Shown here piece after piece: positions 15,900 through 24,340 of a stretch of 64,000 nt of DNA. Under the pieces are notes generated by a model, which ran no database searches, was not told the origin of the DNA, and was given only the letters and a program-made list of their open reading frames with translations. The translations under genes and the position numbers were made by a program. Positions within the stretch are counted from its first letter, which is position 1, and every line of letters begins with the position of its first letter. Source of the stretch: Arthrobacter celericrescens (GTDB taxonomy: Bacteria > Actinomycetota > Actinomycetes > Actinomycetales > Micrococcaceae); assembly GCF_003614925.1 (NCBI RefSeq), contig NZ_QYLP01000097.1, positions 1 to 64,000 of the forward strand, read 5' to 3'.

Positions 15900-16694
15900 C
15901 TAAGGGAGCAGCGCCACCACCGCGGGCCAGTGCGTCTTCGCCAGCCCCCAGGCCGCGGCACAGATCCCCACCATCGCATAGCCACTGACAGGAATGAGGA
16001 GCAGCCATTCGCGGCGCGACCCTGCCTTGCCCAGGAGCGGAACGGACAGCGCCCCGTTGGCCCGCCAGATATCGCTGACCAGGGGTAGCTTCCGCCAGAA
16101 CTTCGGCGGCTTGATCACGATCGGCCACAGCAGCGGCACTCCCCCGACGGTGACGAGGTCGCCGACGATGTGCACCACAACGCCGGTCAGCATGGATATC
16201 GGCAGCCACGCCCACTGCTGCGGCGCGAACCAGGTGACAAGCCCGGCCGCGGCCAGTGCGAAGACCCAGTTGGCCAGCCAGCCGTGTTCCGGGAAAAGCT
16301 TCAGCGCCTTGGCCGCCAGGTTGATCATGAACATGCACAGCAGCCCGGCCCCCACGGAGAGGCGGCCCACCGGCGTGTCCAGCTGGAATTGAGCGGCCAT
16401 GCCCGCCAGCAGAACGAACGCGGCGGCCCCGAGCACCGAGTGCGTCCCCTGCCGGTGCCCGCCGCTGGCCTTTTCGATCCCGACGGCGATCAGCCGCGAG
16501 AGCGGCGGCAGCGAGTGGGCGATGGTGCTTGAGCGGTGGTCCCAGTCGCACACCAAGGCGGTTCCCGCCGTCGTGAGCGCCCCGATGAGGATCCCGGTGG
16601 AATCGAGCGGGTACCAGCCCAGCGCGTACGGGCCGGTCGACGCAACGGCGATCCACGCCGCGGCTCCCGACGCGGCGTGATGTCCTCCCATCAT
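15900..16694 (-). CDS. Membrane-bound metal-dependent hydrolase, YdjM/DUF457 type
   Basis: 264 residues. It begins MMGGHHAASGA and carries DWDHRSSTIAHS, GHRQGTHS and HIVGD, the metal-ligand histidines and aspartates of the YdjM (LexA-regulated inner-membrane hydrolase) family. Several hydrophobic helices follow (for example VLLAGMAAQF, LLCMFMINLA and NWVFALAAAGLVTWF). The substrate of the family is unknown. Its ATG lies 5 bases after the mfd stop on the same strand, so it is probably co-transcribed with mfd and may be part of a DNA-damage response, as in Escherichia coli where YdjM is LexA-regulated. No SOS box was located. A second start (16691) is equally possible. Confidence 0.8.
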   Translation of the reverse strand: MMGGHHAASGAAAWIAVASTGPYALGWYPLDSTGILIGALTTAGTALVCDWDHRSSTIAHSLPPLSRLIAVGIEKASGGHRQGTHSVLGAAAFVLLAGMAAQFQLDTPVGRLSVGAGLLCMFMINLAAKALKLFPEHGWLANWVFALAAAGLVTWFAPQQWAWLPISMLTGVVVHIVGDLVTVGGVPLLWPIVIKPPKFWRKLPLVSDIWRANGALSVPLLGKAGSRREWLLLIPVSGYAMVGICAAAWGLAKTHWPAVVALLP

Positions 16695-16699
16695 TGAAG

Positions 16700-19600
16700 T
16701 TAGCCAGCCTTTACGGGTACGTCGGTGAAAATCGCTTCGATGACATTGTTGGCCCAGTTCAGGATCTCGGCGTCCTGCAGGTCCCGGCCGCCGATCTTCG
16801 CGGTCTTGGGCTTGGGGATCAGCACGGAGTCCAGGGCAGGCTTCACTTGCGAGCCCGGGTACATGCGGTTCAGGCGCATCACCTTGGACTCGGGCAGGTT
16901 CGCCGGGGAGAAGCGGATGAAGTTGCCTTGGAGCGCGACGTCGGACAGCCCGGTTTCGCGGGCCGTGACCCTGAAGCGGGCCACGGCGATGAGGTTCTGC
17001 ACCGGCAGCGGTGGCTCGCCGTAGCGGTCCACGAGCTCGGCAAGGACCTCGTCGATGGCTTCGTTCGTGACGGCGGCAGCCAGCTTCCGGTAGGCCTCCA
17101 GGCGCAGGCGCTCCCCCGGCACGTAGTCGTGCGGGAGGTGGGCGTTCACCGGTAGCTCGATCTTCATTTCGGCGGCCTTCTCCTCGGCCTCGCCGCGGTA
17201 CTCGGCCACGGCCTCGCCCACCAGACGGATGTAGAGGTCGAAGCCAACGCCCTGGATGTGGCCGGACTGTTCGCCGCCCAACAGGTTGCCCGCGCCGCGA
17301 ATCTCCAGGTCCTTCATGGCCAGCTGCATGCCGGCGCCGAGCTCATTGTGGGTGGCCACGGCCTTGAGCCGCTCCAGCGCCACCTCGCCCAGGGGCTTCT
17401 CCGAGGGGTACAGGAAGTAGGCGTAGGCGCGTTCCCGGCCTCGGCCCACACGGCCGCGCAGCTGGTGCAGCTGGGAAAGGCCGTACTTGTCCGCGCCGTC
17501 CACGATCAAGGTGTTGGCGTTGGAGATGTCCAGGCCGGTTTCGATGATGGTGGTGCAGACCAGCACGTCGAAGCGCTTTTCCCAGAAGTCCACGATGATC
17601 TTCTCGAGCCGGCTTTCGGACATCTGCCCGTGTGCCACCTCCACCCGGGCCTCGGGCACGAGTTCACGGATCTGCGCGGCCACCCGTTCGATCGAGGACA
17701 CCCGGTTGTGCACGAAGAACACCTGGCCTTCGCGCATCAGTTCGCGCCGGATCGCCGCGGAAGTCTGCTTGTCCGTGTACGGGCCCACATAGGTCAGCAC
17801 CGGGTGGCGTTCCTCCGGCGGGGTGGCCAGGGTGGAGGTTTCGCGGATGCCGGTGAGCGACATTTCCAGGGTGCGCGGAATCGGTGTGGCGGACATGGCC
17901 AGCACGTCCACGTTGGTGCGCATTTTCTTGAGCGCTTCCTTGTGCTCCACACCGAAGCGCTGCTCCTCGTCCACGATCACCAGGCCGAGGTCCTTGAACG
18001 CGAAGTCCTTGGACAGCAGGCGGTGGGTGCCGATCACGACGTCGACGGAACCGGTCTTCACACCCTCCGCCGTTTCCTTCGCTTCCTTGGAGCTCTGGAA
18101 GCGGGACAGCGGGCGGACCCGCAGCGGGAAGCCGGAGAAGCGCTCTGTGAAGGTTTCATAGTGCTGCTGGGCGAGCAGGGTGGTAGGCACCAGCACGGCC
18201 ACCTGCTTGCCGTCCTGCACTGCCTTGAAGGCGGCACGGACGGCGATCTCGGTCTTGCCATAGCCCACGTCGCCGGACACCAGTCGGTCCATGGGGATCT
18301 CCCGCTCCATGTCCGCCTTGACCTCGTTAATGGTGGTCAGCTGGTCCGGGGTCTCCACGTACGGGAAGGCCTCTTCGAGCTCGCGCTGCCAGGGGGTGTC
18401 CGGGCTGAAGGCGTGGCCGCGGGAGGCCATCCGGGCTGAGTAGAGCCGGATCAGTTCGCCGGCGATTTCCTTGACGGCCTTGCGGGCCTTGGACTTGGTG
18501 CTGGCCCAGTCCGCGCCGCCCATCTTGCTGAGCACCGGGGTGTCGCCGCCCACGTAGCGGGTCACCTGGTCCAGCTGGTCCGTGGGCACGAAGAGCCGGT
18601 CCCCGGGGGCGCCGCGCTTGGAGGAGGCGTATTCGAGAACGAGGTATTCGCGCAGCCCGGAATCTCCGGCCGAGGAACCGGCCACCTTGCGTTGGATGAG
18701 CTCCACGAACTTGCCGATGCCGTGCTGTTCGTGGACCACGAAGTCCCCGGCGTGCAGCTGCAGCGGGTCGACGGCGTTGCGCCGCTTGGAGGGCATGCGC
18801 CGCATGTCCTTCGTGGACGCGGCCGAGGTCCGCCCCAGCAGGTCCGCTTCGGTGAGCAGCCCCAGTTTGAGCCCGTCCAGGACGAACCCGCGTCCGACGG
18901 CGGCCGTGGTCACCTCGATGATGCCCGGCTGCGGTTCGTCGGTCAGGGCGTCCACCCGGGCGCAGGGAATGCCCGCGTCGTGGAAGAGCTCGGCCAGGCG
19001 CTGGGCCGGCCCGGGACCGTCCGTGGCCACCACGATCCGCCACTGGTCCCGCACGTGGGAGCCGATGAATTCGAGCATTTCCGCTACGTCGCCCTGGTAG
19101 CCGCGGGGTTCGCGGGCGTGCAGGTTCAGCACGTCGATGTCCAGGACCAGGTCCTCGTCGGTGGCGAGGGAGGTGATGGACCACCAGGACACCTCGTGGG
19201 CGAGGGCGGCGCTGCGGGTGTCCGTCAGTGAACGGAAGCTCGCGGCATGGAGGTCGGTTGCTGCCTGTCCGGCGAGGTCGAGGGGCGCCGCACCGCCGTC
19301 GGACGCCGTGGACCAGGCCGCCTCGAGGAATTCCTCGTTCGTGGCAGCGAGGTCGTGGGCGCGGGTGCGGACCTTCTCGGGTTCGATCACGACGGCGATC
19401 GAGCCGGCGGGGAGCTGTTCCACGAACGGCACCATGGCGTCCACCAGCACCGGGGCCAGGGACTCCATGCCCTCGACGGCGATGCCGCCGGCGATCTTCT
19501 CCAGCATGTCCGCCGCGGCCGGCATCTGCGGCTTCAGGGTGGCGGCGCGGGACATTACCGACGGGGTGATGAGGATTTCGCGGCAGGGCGGCGCATACAG

Positions 19601-20347
19601 TTCGGTGGGGTGCTTGATGGTGCCGGAGAGCGAGGTCAGGGAGCGCTGGTCTGCGACGGCGAACCAGCGCATCTGCTCCACCTCGTCGCCGAAGAATTCG
19701 ATGCGCACCGGGTGGTCTTCGGTGGGCGGGAAGACGTCCAGGATGCCGCCGCGGACGGCAAATTCACCGCGGTGCGTGACCATGTCCACCCGCGAGTAGG
19801 CTGCGTCGGCGAGGCTGCGCACCAGGTCCGTGAACGGGACTTCCTGGCCCACCTTCAGGGAGACTGGCACCAAGTCCCCGAGCCCGGCCACCACGGGCTG
19901 GACCACCGCGCGGACCGGGGCCACCACCACGCGCAACGGGGCCGCGGTTTCGGGGTGGGCAGCGATTTCCGGGTGGGCGAGGCGGCGCAGGACGGACAGG
20001 CGCCGCCCGACAGTGTCCGAACGCGGCGAGAGCCGTTCATGCGGGAGGGTTTCCCAGCTCGGGAACGCGGCCACGGCGCCGGCGGGAAGGTAGGAGGCAA
20101 GCGCCTCCGTCAGGTCCTCGGCCTCGCGGCCGGTGGCGGTGACGGCCAGCACCACCGGGGCGCCGCCGTCGGGGGTGTCCGCGGACAGGCCGTCCGCCAT
20201 CTCGGCGAGCAGGGAGGCACGCAGGCCGGCCGGGGCGCTGATCTGGTAATCCTCGCTGCGCCCGGCGAAACCCCGCGCGGCTTCCGGGCGGACCCTGGCG
20301 AAGCCGGCGTCTTCGCCGAGGACGCGGCGCAGGCCGTTGAGGCTCAT
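16700..20347 (-). CDS. mfd: Transcription-repair coupling factor
   Basis: 1215 residues, the normal length. It removes stalled RNA polymerase from damaged template and recruits UvrA. An N-terminal UvrB-like part is followed by the CarD-like RNA-polymerase-interacting domain (DPLQLHAGDFVVHEQHGIG) around residues 520-610, then the helicase motor: Walker A in SGDVGYGKTEIA near residue 690, DEEQRFGV near 793, SATPIPRTLEMS and QLRGRVGRG, and a TRCF domain at the end. The start ATG at 20347 has AGGAG upstream; a longer frame to 20689 runs into the divergent gene. Followed 5 bases later by the YdjM-type gene. Confidence 0.97.
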   Translation of the reverse strand: MSLNGLRRVLGEDAGFARVRPEAARGFAGRSEDYQISAPAGLRASLLAEMADGLSADTPDGGAPVVLAVTATGREAEDLTEALASYLPAGAVAAFPSWETLPHERLSPRSDTVGRRLSVLRRLAHPEIAAHPETAAPLRVVVAPVRAVVQPVVAGLGDLVPVSLKVGQEVPFTDLVRSLADAAYSRVDMVTHRGEFAVRGGILDVFPPTEDHPVRIEFFGDEVEQMRWFAVADQRSLTSLSGTIKHPTELYAPPCREILITPSVMSRAATLKPQMPAAADMLEKIAGGIAVEGMESLAPVLVDAMVPFVEQLPAGSIAVVIEPEKVRTRAHDLAATNEEFLEAAWSTASDGGAAPLDLAGQAATDLHAASFRSLTDTRSAALAHEVSWWSITSLATDEDLVLDIDVLNLHAREPRGYQGDVAEMLEFIGSHVRDQWRIVVATDGPGPAQRLAELFHDAGIPCARVDALTDEPQPGIIEVTTAAVGRGFVLDGLKLGLLTEADLLGRTSAASTKDMRRMPSKRRNAVDPLQLHAGDFVVHEQHGIGKFVELIQRKVAGSSAGDSGLREYLVLEYASSKRGAPGDRLFVPTDQLDQVTRYVGGDTPVLSKMGGADWASTKSKARKAVKEIAGELIRLYSARMASRGHAFSPDTPWQRELEEAFPYVETPDQLTTINEVKADMEREIPMDRLVSGDVGYGKTEIAVRAAFKAVQDGKQVAVLVPTTLLAQQHYETFTERFSGFPLRVRPLSRFQSSKEAKETAEGVKTGSVDVVIGTHRLLSKDFAFKDLGLVIVDEEQRFGVEHKEALKKMRTNVDVLAMSATPIPRTLEMSLTGIRETSTLATPPEERHPVLTYVGPYTDKQTSAAIRRELMREGQVFFVHNRVSSIERVAAQIRELVPEARVEVAHGQMSESRLEKIIVDFWEKRFDVLVCTTIIETGLDISNANTLIVDGADKYGLSQLHQLRGRVGRGRERAYAYFLYPSEKPLGEVALERLKAVATHNELGAGMQLAMKDLEIRGAGNLLGGEQSGHIQGVGFDLYIRLVGEAVAEYRGEAEEKAAEMKIELPVNAHLPHDYVPGERLRLEAYRKLAAAVTNEAIDEVLAELVDRYGEPPLPVQNLIAVARFRVTARETGLSDVALQGNFIRFSPANLPESKVMRLNRMYPGSQVKPALDSVLIPKPKTAKIGGRDLQDAEILNWANNVIEAIFTDVPVKAG

Positions 20348-20468
20348 GGCTGAAACTCCTAGGGTGGATCCGAGGGCAGGCAACACAAATGCCCGGAATT
20401 TCGAAGGAATACCCGGGACTTTCCAGCCTACCCCGCCTCCGGCCCGAGGAGCCCCCGAGGAGTCAGCC

Positions 20469-22007
20469 GTGCAAGCACCAGAAGCCAGCCAGTCCAACCC
20501 CAGCCAGTCAAGGACCGTGTTTGTCACGGGCTCCACCGGATACATCGGCGGCCGCCTGGTCCCGCGGCTCCTTGAGGCGGGCCACACGGTCAAGGTCCTG
20601 GTCCGTTCGCCGCAGAAGCTCGCCGACGTTCCGTGGCGCCGCGAGGTGGAGATCGTGCAGGACGGCCTCGACCGTGCGGAGAGCCTCACCGCAGCGCTGG
20701 AGGGCGTGGACGTCCTCTACTATCTGGTCCATTCCATGGCCTCCGGCGGCGGTTTCGAAGCCAAGGAGGAAGCCATGGCCCGGCTCGTCGCGGGCGCTGC
20801 GGCCAGTGCCGGCGTGGCCAGGATCGTGTACCTGGGCGGGCTCCATCCGGACAACGCCCCGCTCTCCACGCACATGCGCTCCCGCGAGACGGTGGGCCGG
20901 ATCTTCCTGGACTCGCCCGTTGACTCGATCGTGTTCCAGGCCGGGGTGGTGATCGGCTCCGGCTCGGCGTCATTCGAGATGATCCGGCACCTGGCCGACA
21001 CCCTTCCGGTGATGCCCGCGCCCAGCTGGGTCAACAACCGCATCGAGGCCATCGCGGTGCGTGACGTCCTGCACTACCTGGTGGCGGCCGCGGTGCTCCC
21101 GGGCAGGCTCAACCGCAGCTTCGACATCGGCTCCCGCGACGTCCTGAAGTACCGGGACATGATGAACGGGTACGCCGCTGAACGCGGGCTCCCCCGCCGC
21201 TTCGTGGTCGCCCTGCCCGTGCCCGCGCCGAAGCTCGCCGGCCTGTGGGTGGCCCTGGTGACGCCCATCCCGCTGTCCATGTCGTTCCCCTTGGTGCAGT
21301 CGCTACAGCACGACGCGGTGTCGCGGGAGCACGACGTCGACGGTTACATCCAGCAGCCCGACGGCGGCCTGACGCCGTACCGGAAAGCCGTCGCCCTGGC
21401 GCTGGGCAAGGAGCGGGACGGACAGGTGGAAACCACCTGGGCGAACGCTGGCATTGACGCCGCCCCGCTCCCCAGCGACCCGGACTGGGCCGGCTACAAG
21501 GTCTTCCTCGACGAGCGGACCTTCCACAGCCCCGCCACGGCCGGCGCCGTCTGGACCATCATCGAAGGCATCGGCGGCAGGAACGGGTGGTACTCGCTGC
21601 CGCTGGCCTGGCGGATCCGCGGCTTGGTGGACAAACTGCAGGGTGGTGCCGGGCTGAAACGCGGGCGGCGGCACCCAAAGACCCTGGGCACCGGCGAGGT
21701 GGTGGACTGGTGGCGGGTGGAAGCCATCGACCGCGGCCGGCTGCTGCGGCTGCGCGCCGAGATGCGCGCGCCTGGCCGCGCCTGGCTTGAGTTGTCGGTG
21801 GAGCCCGACGGCGGCGGGAGCCTATACAAGCAGCGCGCCATCTTCTTCCCCCGGGGTTTGGGCGGACGGCTCTATTGGCTGGGCGTGTACCCGTTCCACG
21901 GCATCATTTTTCCCTCGATGGCGCGGAACATCTCCGCGGCTGCAGCATCGCTGCCGGAAGCGCAAGTCAAAAAGGCCGGGTCCGATGTGGTCGGAGACAC
22001 CCCGTAG
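20469..22007 (+). CDS. NAD(P)-binding SDR-type protein with C-terminal DUF2867
   Basis: 512 residues from a GTG start at 20469, chosen because GAGGAG lies 6-7 bases upstream. The N-terminal half has an atypical short-chain-dehydrogenase Rossmann motif, TVFVTGSTGYIGG (GSTGYIGG at 21-28), and LVRSPQKLADV. The C-terminal half (from about 350) carries a DUF2867 lipid-transport-like domain: RTFHSPATAGAVWTIIEGIGG and GNGW(Y)SLPLAWRIRG. The catalytic YxxxK of classical SDRs is absent, as in other members of the family (YwnB/TMR-like). Substrate unknown. Divergent from mfd with 121 bases between the starts. A continuous frame to 20337 exists but its extra 44 residues look like untranslated leader. 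Confidence 0.75.
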   Translation: MQAPEASQSNPSQSRTVFVTGSTGYIGGRLVPRLLEAGHTVKVLVRSPQKLADVPWRREVEIVQDGLDRAESLTAALEGVDVLYYLVHSMASGGGFEAKEEAMARLVAGAAASAGVARIVYLGGLHPDNAPLSTHMRSRETVGRIFLDSPVDSIVFQAGVVIGSGSASFEMIRHLADTLPVMPAPSWVNNRIEAIAVRDVLHYLVAAAVLPGRLNRSFDIGSRDVLKYRDMMNGYAAERGLPRRFVVALPVPAPKLAGLWVALVTPIPLSMSFPLVQSLQHDAVSREHDVDGYIQQPDGGLTPYRKAVALALGKERDGQVETTWANAGIDAAPLPSDPDWAGYKVFLDERTFHSPATAGAVWTIIEGIGGRNGWYSLPLAWRIRGLVDKLQGGAGLKRGRRHPKTLGTGEVVDWWRVEAIDRGRLLRLRAEMRAPGRAWLELSVEPDGGGSLYKQRAIFFPRGLGGRLYWLGVYPFHGIIFPSMARNISAAAASLPEAQVKKAGSDVVGDTP

Positions 22008-22061
22008 GATGTTTGGGAGCCTCAAGAGCTCTCAACCGATAAAAACCATGGAGGACCCCCC

Positions 22062-22559
22062 ATGCCCCTGGCCGCATCCACCACCCTGCCGCACAGCGTT
22101 GACCGCGTCGCCGCTGTCTTCGTGAACGAAGAGTTCATCAAGCACACCAGCGAACTCGTCGGCGGCACCCTCGAATCCTTCAACGTGGAAGGCGACCCCG
22201 CAGGCGCGTTCAGCACCGTCACGGTCCGCACCCTGCCCACCACCCGCCTCCCGGAAATCGCCCGCAAGTTCGTCGGCGAGAGCCTCACCGTCACCCAGAC
22301 CGAAGAGTGGGCAGCCCCGGCCGCCGACGGCTCCCGCACCAGCACCATCGCCCTGAAGGTTGCCGGCGCTCCCCTGGACGTCACCGCCGCACAGCGCCTG
22401 GTGTCCGAAGGCGGCAGCACCCGGATCGAACTGGAAGGCAAGGTGACCTCCTCCGTTCCGTTCCTGGGCGGCAAGATCGCCGAAGCCGCCGAGCCCATGG
22501 TCGGCAAGGCCCTGAACATCCAGTCGCAGCAGGCCGAAGCCTGGCTCGAAAGCCACTAG
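22062..22559 (+). CDS. DUF2505 family protein
   Basis: 165 residues. The sequence follows the DUF2505 pattern with SVDRVAAVFVNEEFIKHTSELVGG near the start, TVTQTEEWAAP in the middle and LEGKVTSSVPFLGGKIAEAAEPMVGKAL near the end. This is a START/Bet-v-like fold of unknown ligand found widely in actinobacteria, cytoplasmic and without a signal sequence. A GGAGG ribosome site lies 7 bases before the ATG. Next to the SDR/DUF2867 gene and the SCO4848-type gene on the same strand, 55 and 2 bases away. Confidence 0.8.
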   Translation: MPLAASTTLPHSVDRVAAVFVNEEFIKHTSELVGGTLESFNVEGDPAGAFSTVTVRTLPTTRLPEIARKFVGESLTVTQTEEWAAPAADGSRTSTIALKVAGAPLDVTAAQRLVSEGGSTRIELEGKVTSSVPFLGGKIAEAAEPMVGKALNIQSQQAEAWLESH

Positions 22560-22560
22560 C

Positions 22561-22782
22561 GTGCACCTCCCCGCAATCCTCGGCTGGGTGCTGGTTGTTG
22601 CCGGCGTCTGGTCCTTGGTGGTGTGGCCGCAGTTCCTCAAGCGCGTCATGAAGGACCCGCGTGCCCGGGACGCCGCCGGCAAGCCCACGAAGTTCCTCAC
22701 CGTGCACGTGGTGCTGGTGAGCGTTTCCATGGTGCTGGGACTCGCGACGGCGGCAATCGGCGTCGCGGGGCTGCTCGCCTGA
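22561..22782 (+). CDS. SCO4848-family small membrane protein
   Basis: 73 residues from GTG. Two hydrophobic segments (about 4-24 and 50-71) flank a positively charged loop with RVMKDPRARD and KPTKFLTVHVVLV. It matches the SCO4848-type conserved membrane proteins of actinobacteria, whose function is unknown. The GTG lies one base after the DUF2505 stop, so the two are coupled. Confidence 0.7.
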   Translation: MHLPAILGWVLVVAGVWSLVVWPQFLKRVMKDPRARDAAGKPTKFLTVHVVLVSVSMVLGLATAAIGVAGLLA

Positions 22783-22795
22783 CGCTGCCCCGCCC

Positions 22796-22855
22796 AACTG
22801 ACTCGCAGTTGTTGTCGTTTCGAGCACTCATAACGACAACAACTGCGAGTCAGTT
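22796..22855. repeat. 60-base perfect inverted repeat with nested palindromes
   Basis: Two arms of 24 bases (22796-22819 and 22832-22855) are exact reverse complements and enclose a 12-base loop. Within each arm AACTG-ACTCG-CAGTT is itself a short palindrome, followed by a GTTGTCG run. It lies between a membrane protein gene and nhaA, outside coding sequence. No T-run follows it, so it is not a standard terminator. It looks like a dispersed palindromic repeat. Confidence 0.85.
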
Positions 22856-22933
22856 GCGTAAGATGGGACGCAAGGTGCGCCGGGAAGTCTGGTCGGCAAC
22901 ATTATTGCCGACCCCTCCCGCCAAGGAGCCGCC

Positions 22934-24259
22934 ATGAGCCCGCAGCCCGTTTCCCCCCAATCCCCCGTACGCAGGGTCTTCGCGCGTGCCAGCTTCCCTG
23001 AATACCAACGGGTCCTGGCGATCCTGCGGACCGAAACGGTAGGCGGCGCCCTGCTGCTCTTCGCCACCGTGGCCGCCCTGCTGTGGGCCAACTCGCCGTG
23101 GGCCAGCGGCTACTTCGCGCTCCGGGACGTCAAGCTCGGCTACGCCCCCTGGCACCTCGAACTGAGCATCGGCCATTGGGCCTCCGACGGCCTGCTGGCC
23201 ATCTTCTTCTTCATCGCCGGGCTCGAGCTCAAGCGTGAGTTCGTCTCCGGCGAGCTGCGCAACCCGGCGAAGGCCGTGGTCCCCGTGGCTGCGGCCGTGG
23301 GCGGCGTAGCCCTCCCGGCGCTCATCTACGTGCTCTTCAACTTTTCGGCCGGCGCGGAAACCCTGAAGGGCTGGGCCATCCCCACCGCGACGGACATCGC
23401 CTTCGCGCTTGCCGTGCTGGCGGTCATCAACACCCACCTTCCGGCGGCGCTGCGCACCTTCCTGCTGACGCTTGCCGTGGTCGATGACCTGATCGCGATC
23501 GGCATCATCGCCTTCTTCTACTCCACCGGGCTCCAGCCCCTCATGCTGCTCGCCGCCCTAGTACCGCTCGCCGGTTTCACGGTCCTGGTCCAGAAGCGCA
23601 TCCGGTCCTGGTACCTGCTGCTCCCCCTGGCCGCGGCCACCTGGGCATTCGTCCACGCCTCCGGAATCCATGCCACCGTGGCCGGGGTGCTCCTCGGCTT
23701 CGCGGTCCCGGTGCTCTCTTCCGGCAGGAAAGGCGAACCCGGACACGGCCTGGCGGAAAGCTTCGAACACCGTCTGCGCCCCTTCTCCGCCGGCTTCGCC
23801 GTCCCCGTGTTTGCCTTCTTCTCCGCCGGGGTGGCCCTGGGTGGAGCCGCCGGCCTGGGGGCGGCCTTCACCGACCCGGTGGCCCTCGGCATCGTCGCCG
23901 CCCTCGTCGCCGGCAAGACCCTTGGGATTTTCGGCACCACCTTCATCCTGACCAAGTCCACCCGTGCCCGGCTGGACAGCAGCCTCGCATGGATCGACGT
24001 CGCCGGCCTGGCGCTGCTCGCCGGCGTCGGATTCACGGTCTCCCTGCTGATCGCCGAACTCAGCTTCGGCACCGCTTCCGCGCACAACGACCACGCCAAA
24101 GTGGCCATCCTGGCCGGTTCCCTGTGCGCGGCGCTGCTCGCCGCCGTCGTGCTCAAGGCCCGCAACCGGCACTACCGGAAGGTGGAGTTGGAGGAGCAGC
24201 GGGACGACGACGGCGACGGCGTCCCGGACGTTTTCGCCGCCCCTGAGCGCGGGGCCTGA
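22934..24259 (+). CDS. nhaA: Na+/H+ antiporter NhaA
   Basis: 441 residues with about 12 membrane helices. It exchanges sodium for protons across the cell membrane for salt and alkali tolerance. The double aspartate of the family sits at 184-185 in AVVDDLIAI, and AIPTATDIAFALAVL and GFTVSLLIAELSF are other conserved stretches. The N-terminus adds a short Pro/Ser extension. The C-terminal tail after the last helix is highly charged and contains DDDGDGVPD, a calcium-loop-like (DxDxDG) motif unusual in NhaA. An AAGGAG site precedes the ATG by 6 bases. A perfect inverted repeat lies just upstream. Confidence 0.95.
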   Translation: MSPQPVSPQSPVRRVFARASFPEYQRVLAILRTETVGGALLLFATVAALLWANSPWASGYFALRDVKLGYAPWHLELSIGHWASDGLLAIFFFIAGLELKREFVSGELRNPAKAVVPVAAAVGGVALPALIYVLFNFSAGAETLKGWAIPTATDIAFALAVLAVINTHLPAALRTFLLTLAVVDDLIAIGIIAFFYSTGLQPLMLLAALVPLAGFTVLVQKRIRSWYLLLPLAAATWAFVHASGIHATVAGVLLGFAVPVLSSGRKGEPGHGLAESFEHRLRPFSAGFAVPVFAFFSAGVALGGAAGLGAAFTDPVALGIVAALVAGKTLGIFGTTFILTKSTRARLDSSLAWIDVAGLALLAGVGFTVSLLIAELSFGTASAHNDHAKVAILAGSLCAALLAAVVLKARNRHYRKVELEEQRDDDGDGVPDVFAAPERGA

Positions 24260-24270
24260 AAGTTAATCCG

Positions 24271-24285
24271 GCGCACCCGGTGCGC
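24271..24285. promoter_or_regulatory. Short perfect palindrome before ugd
   Basis: GCGCACC-C-GGTGCGC, a 15-base dyad between nhaA and the UDP-glucose dehydrogenase gene. There is no T-run. It may be a regulator binding site or a weak terminator for nhaA. Confidence 0.35.
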
Positions 24286-24340
24286 TCCGCCGCCGATCGT
24301 CGTACTGTGTCCTCATCGGTGCGTCGACCATGGGGGTTGC

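Noticed and set aside
17258..18439. 393-residue frame on the + strand inside mfd
   Set aside because: Opposite-strand shadow of mfd motor motifs; no family match.
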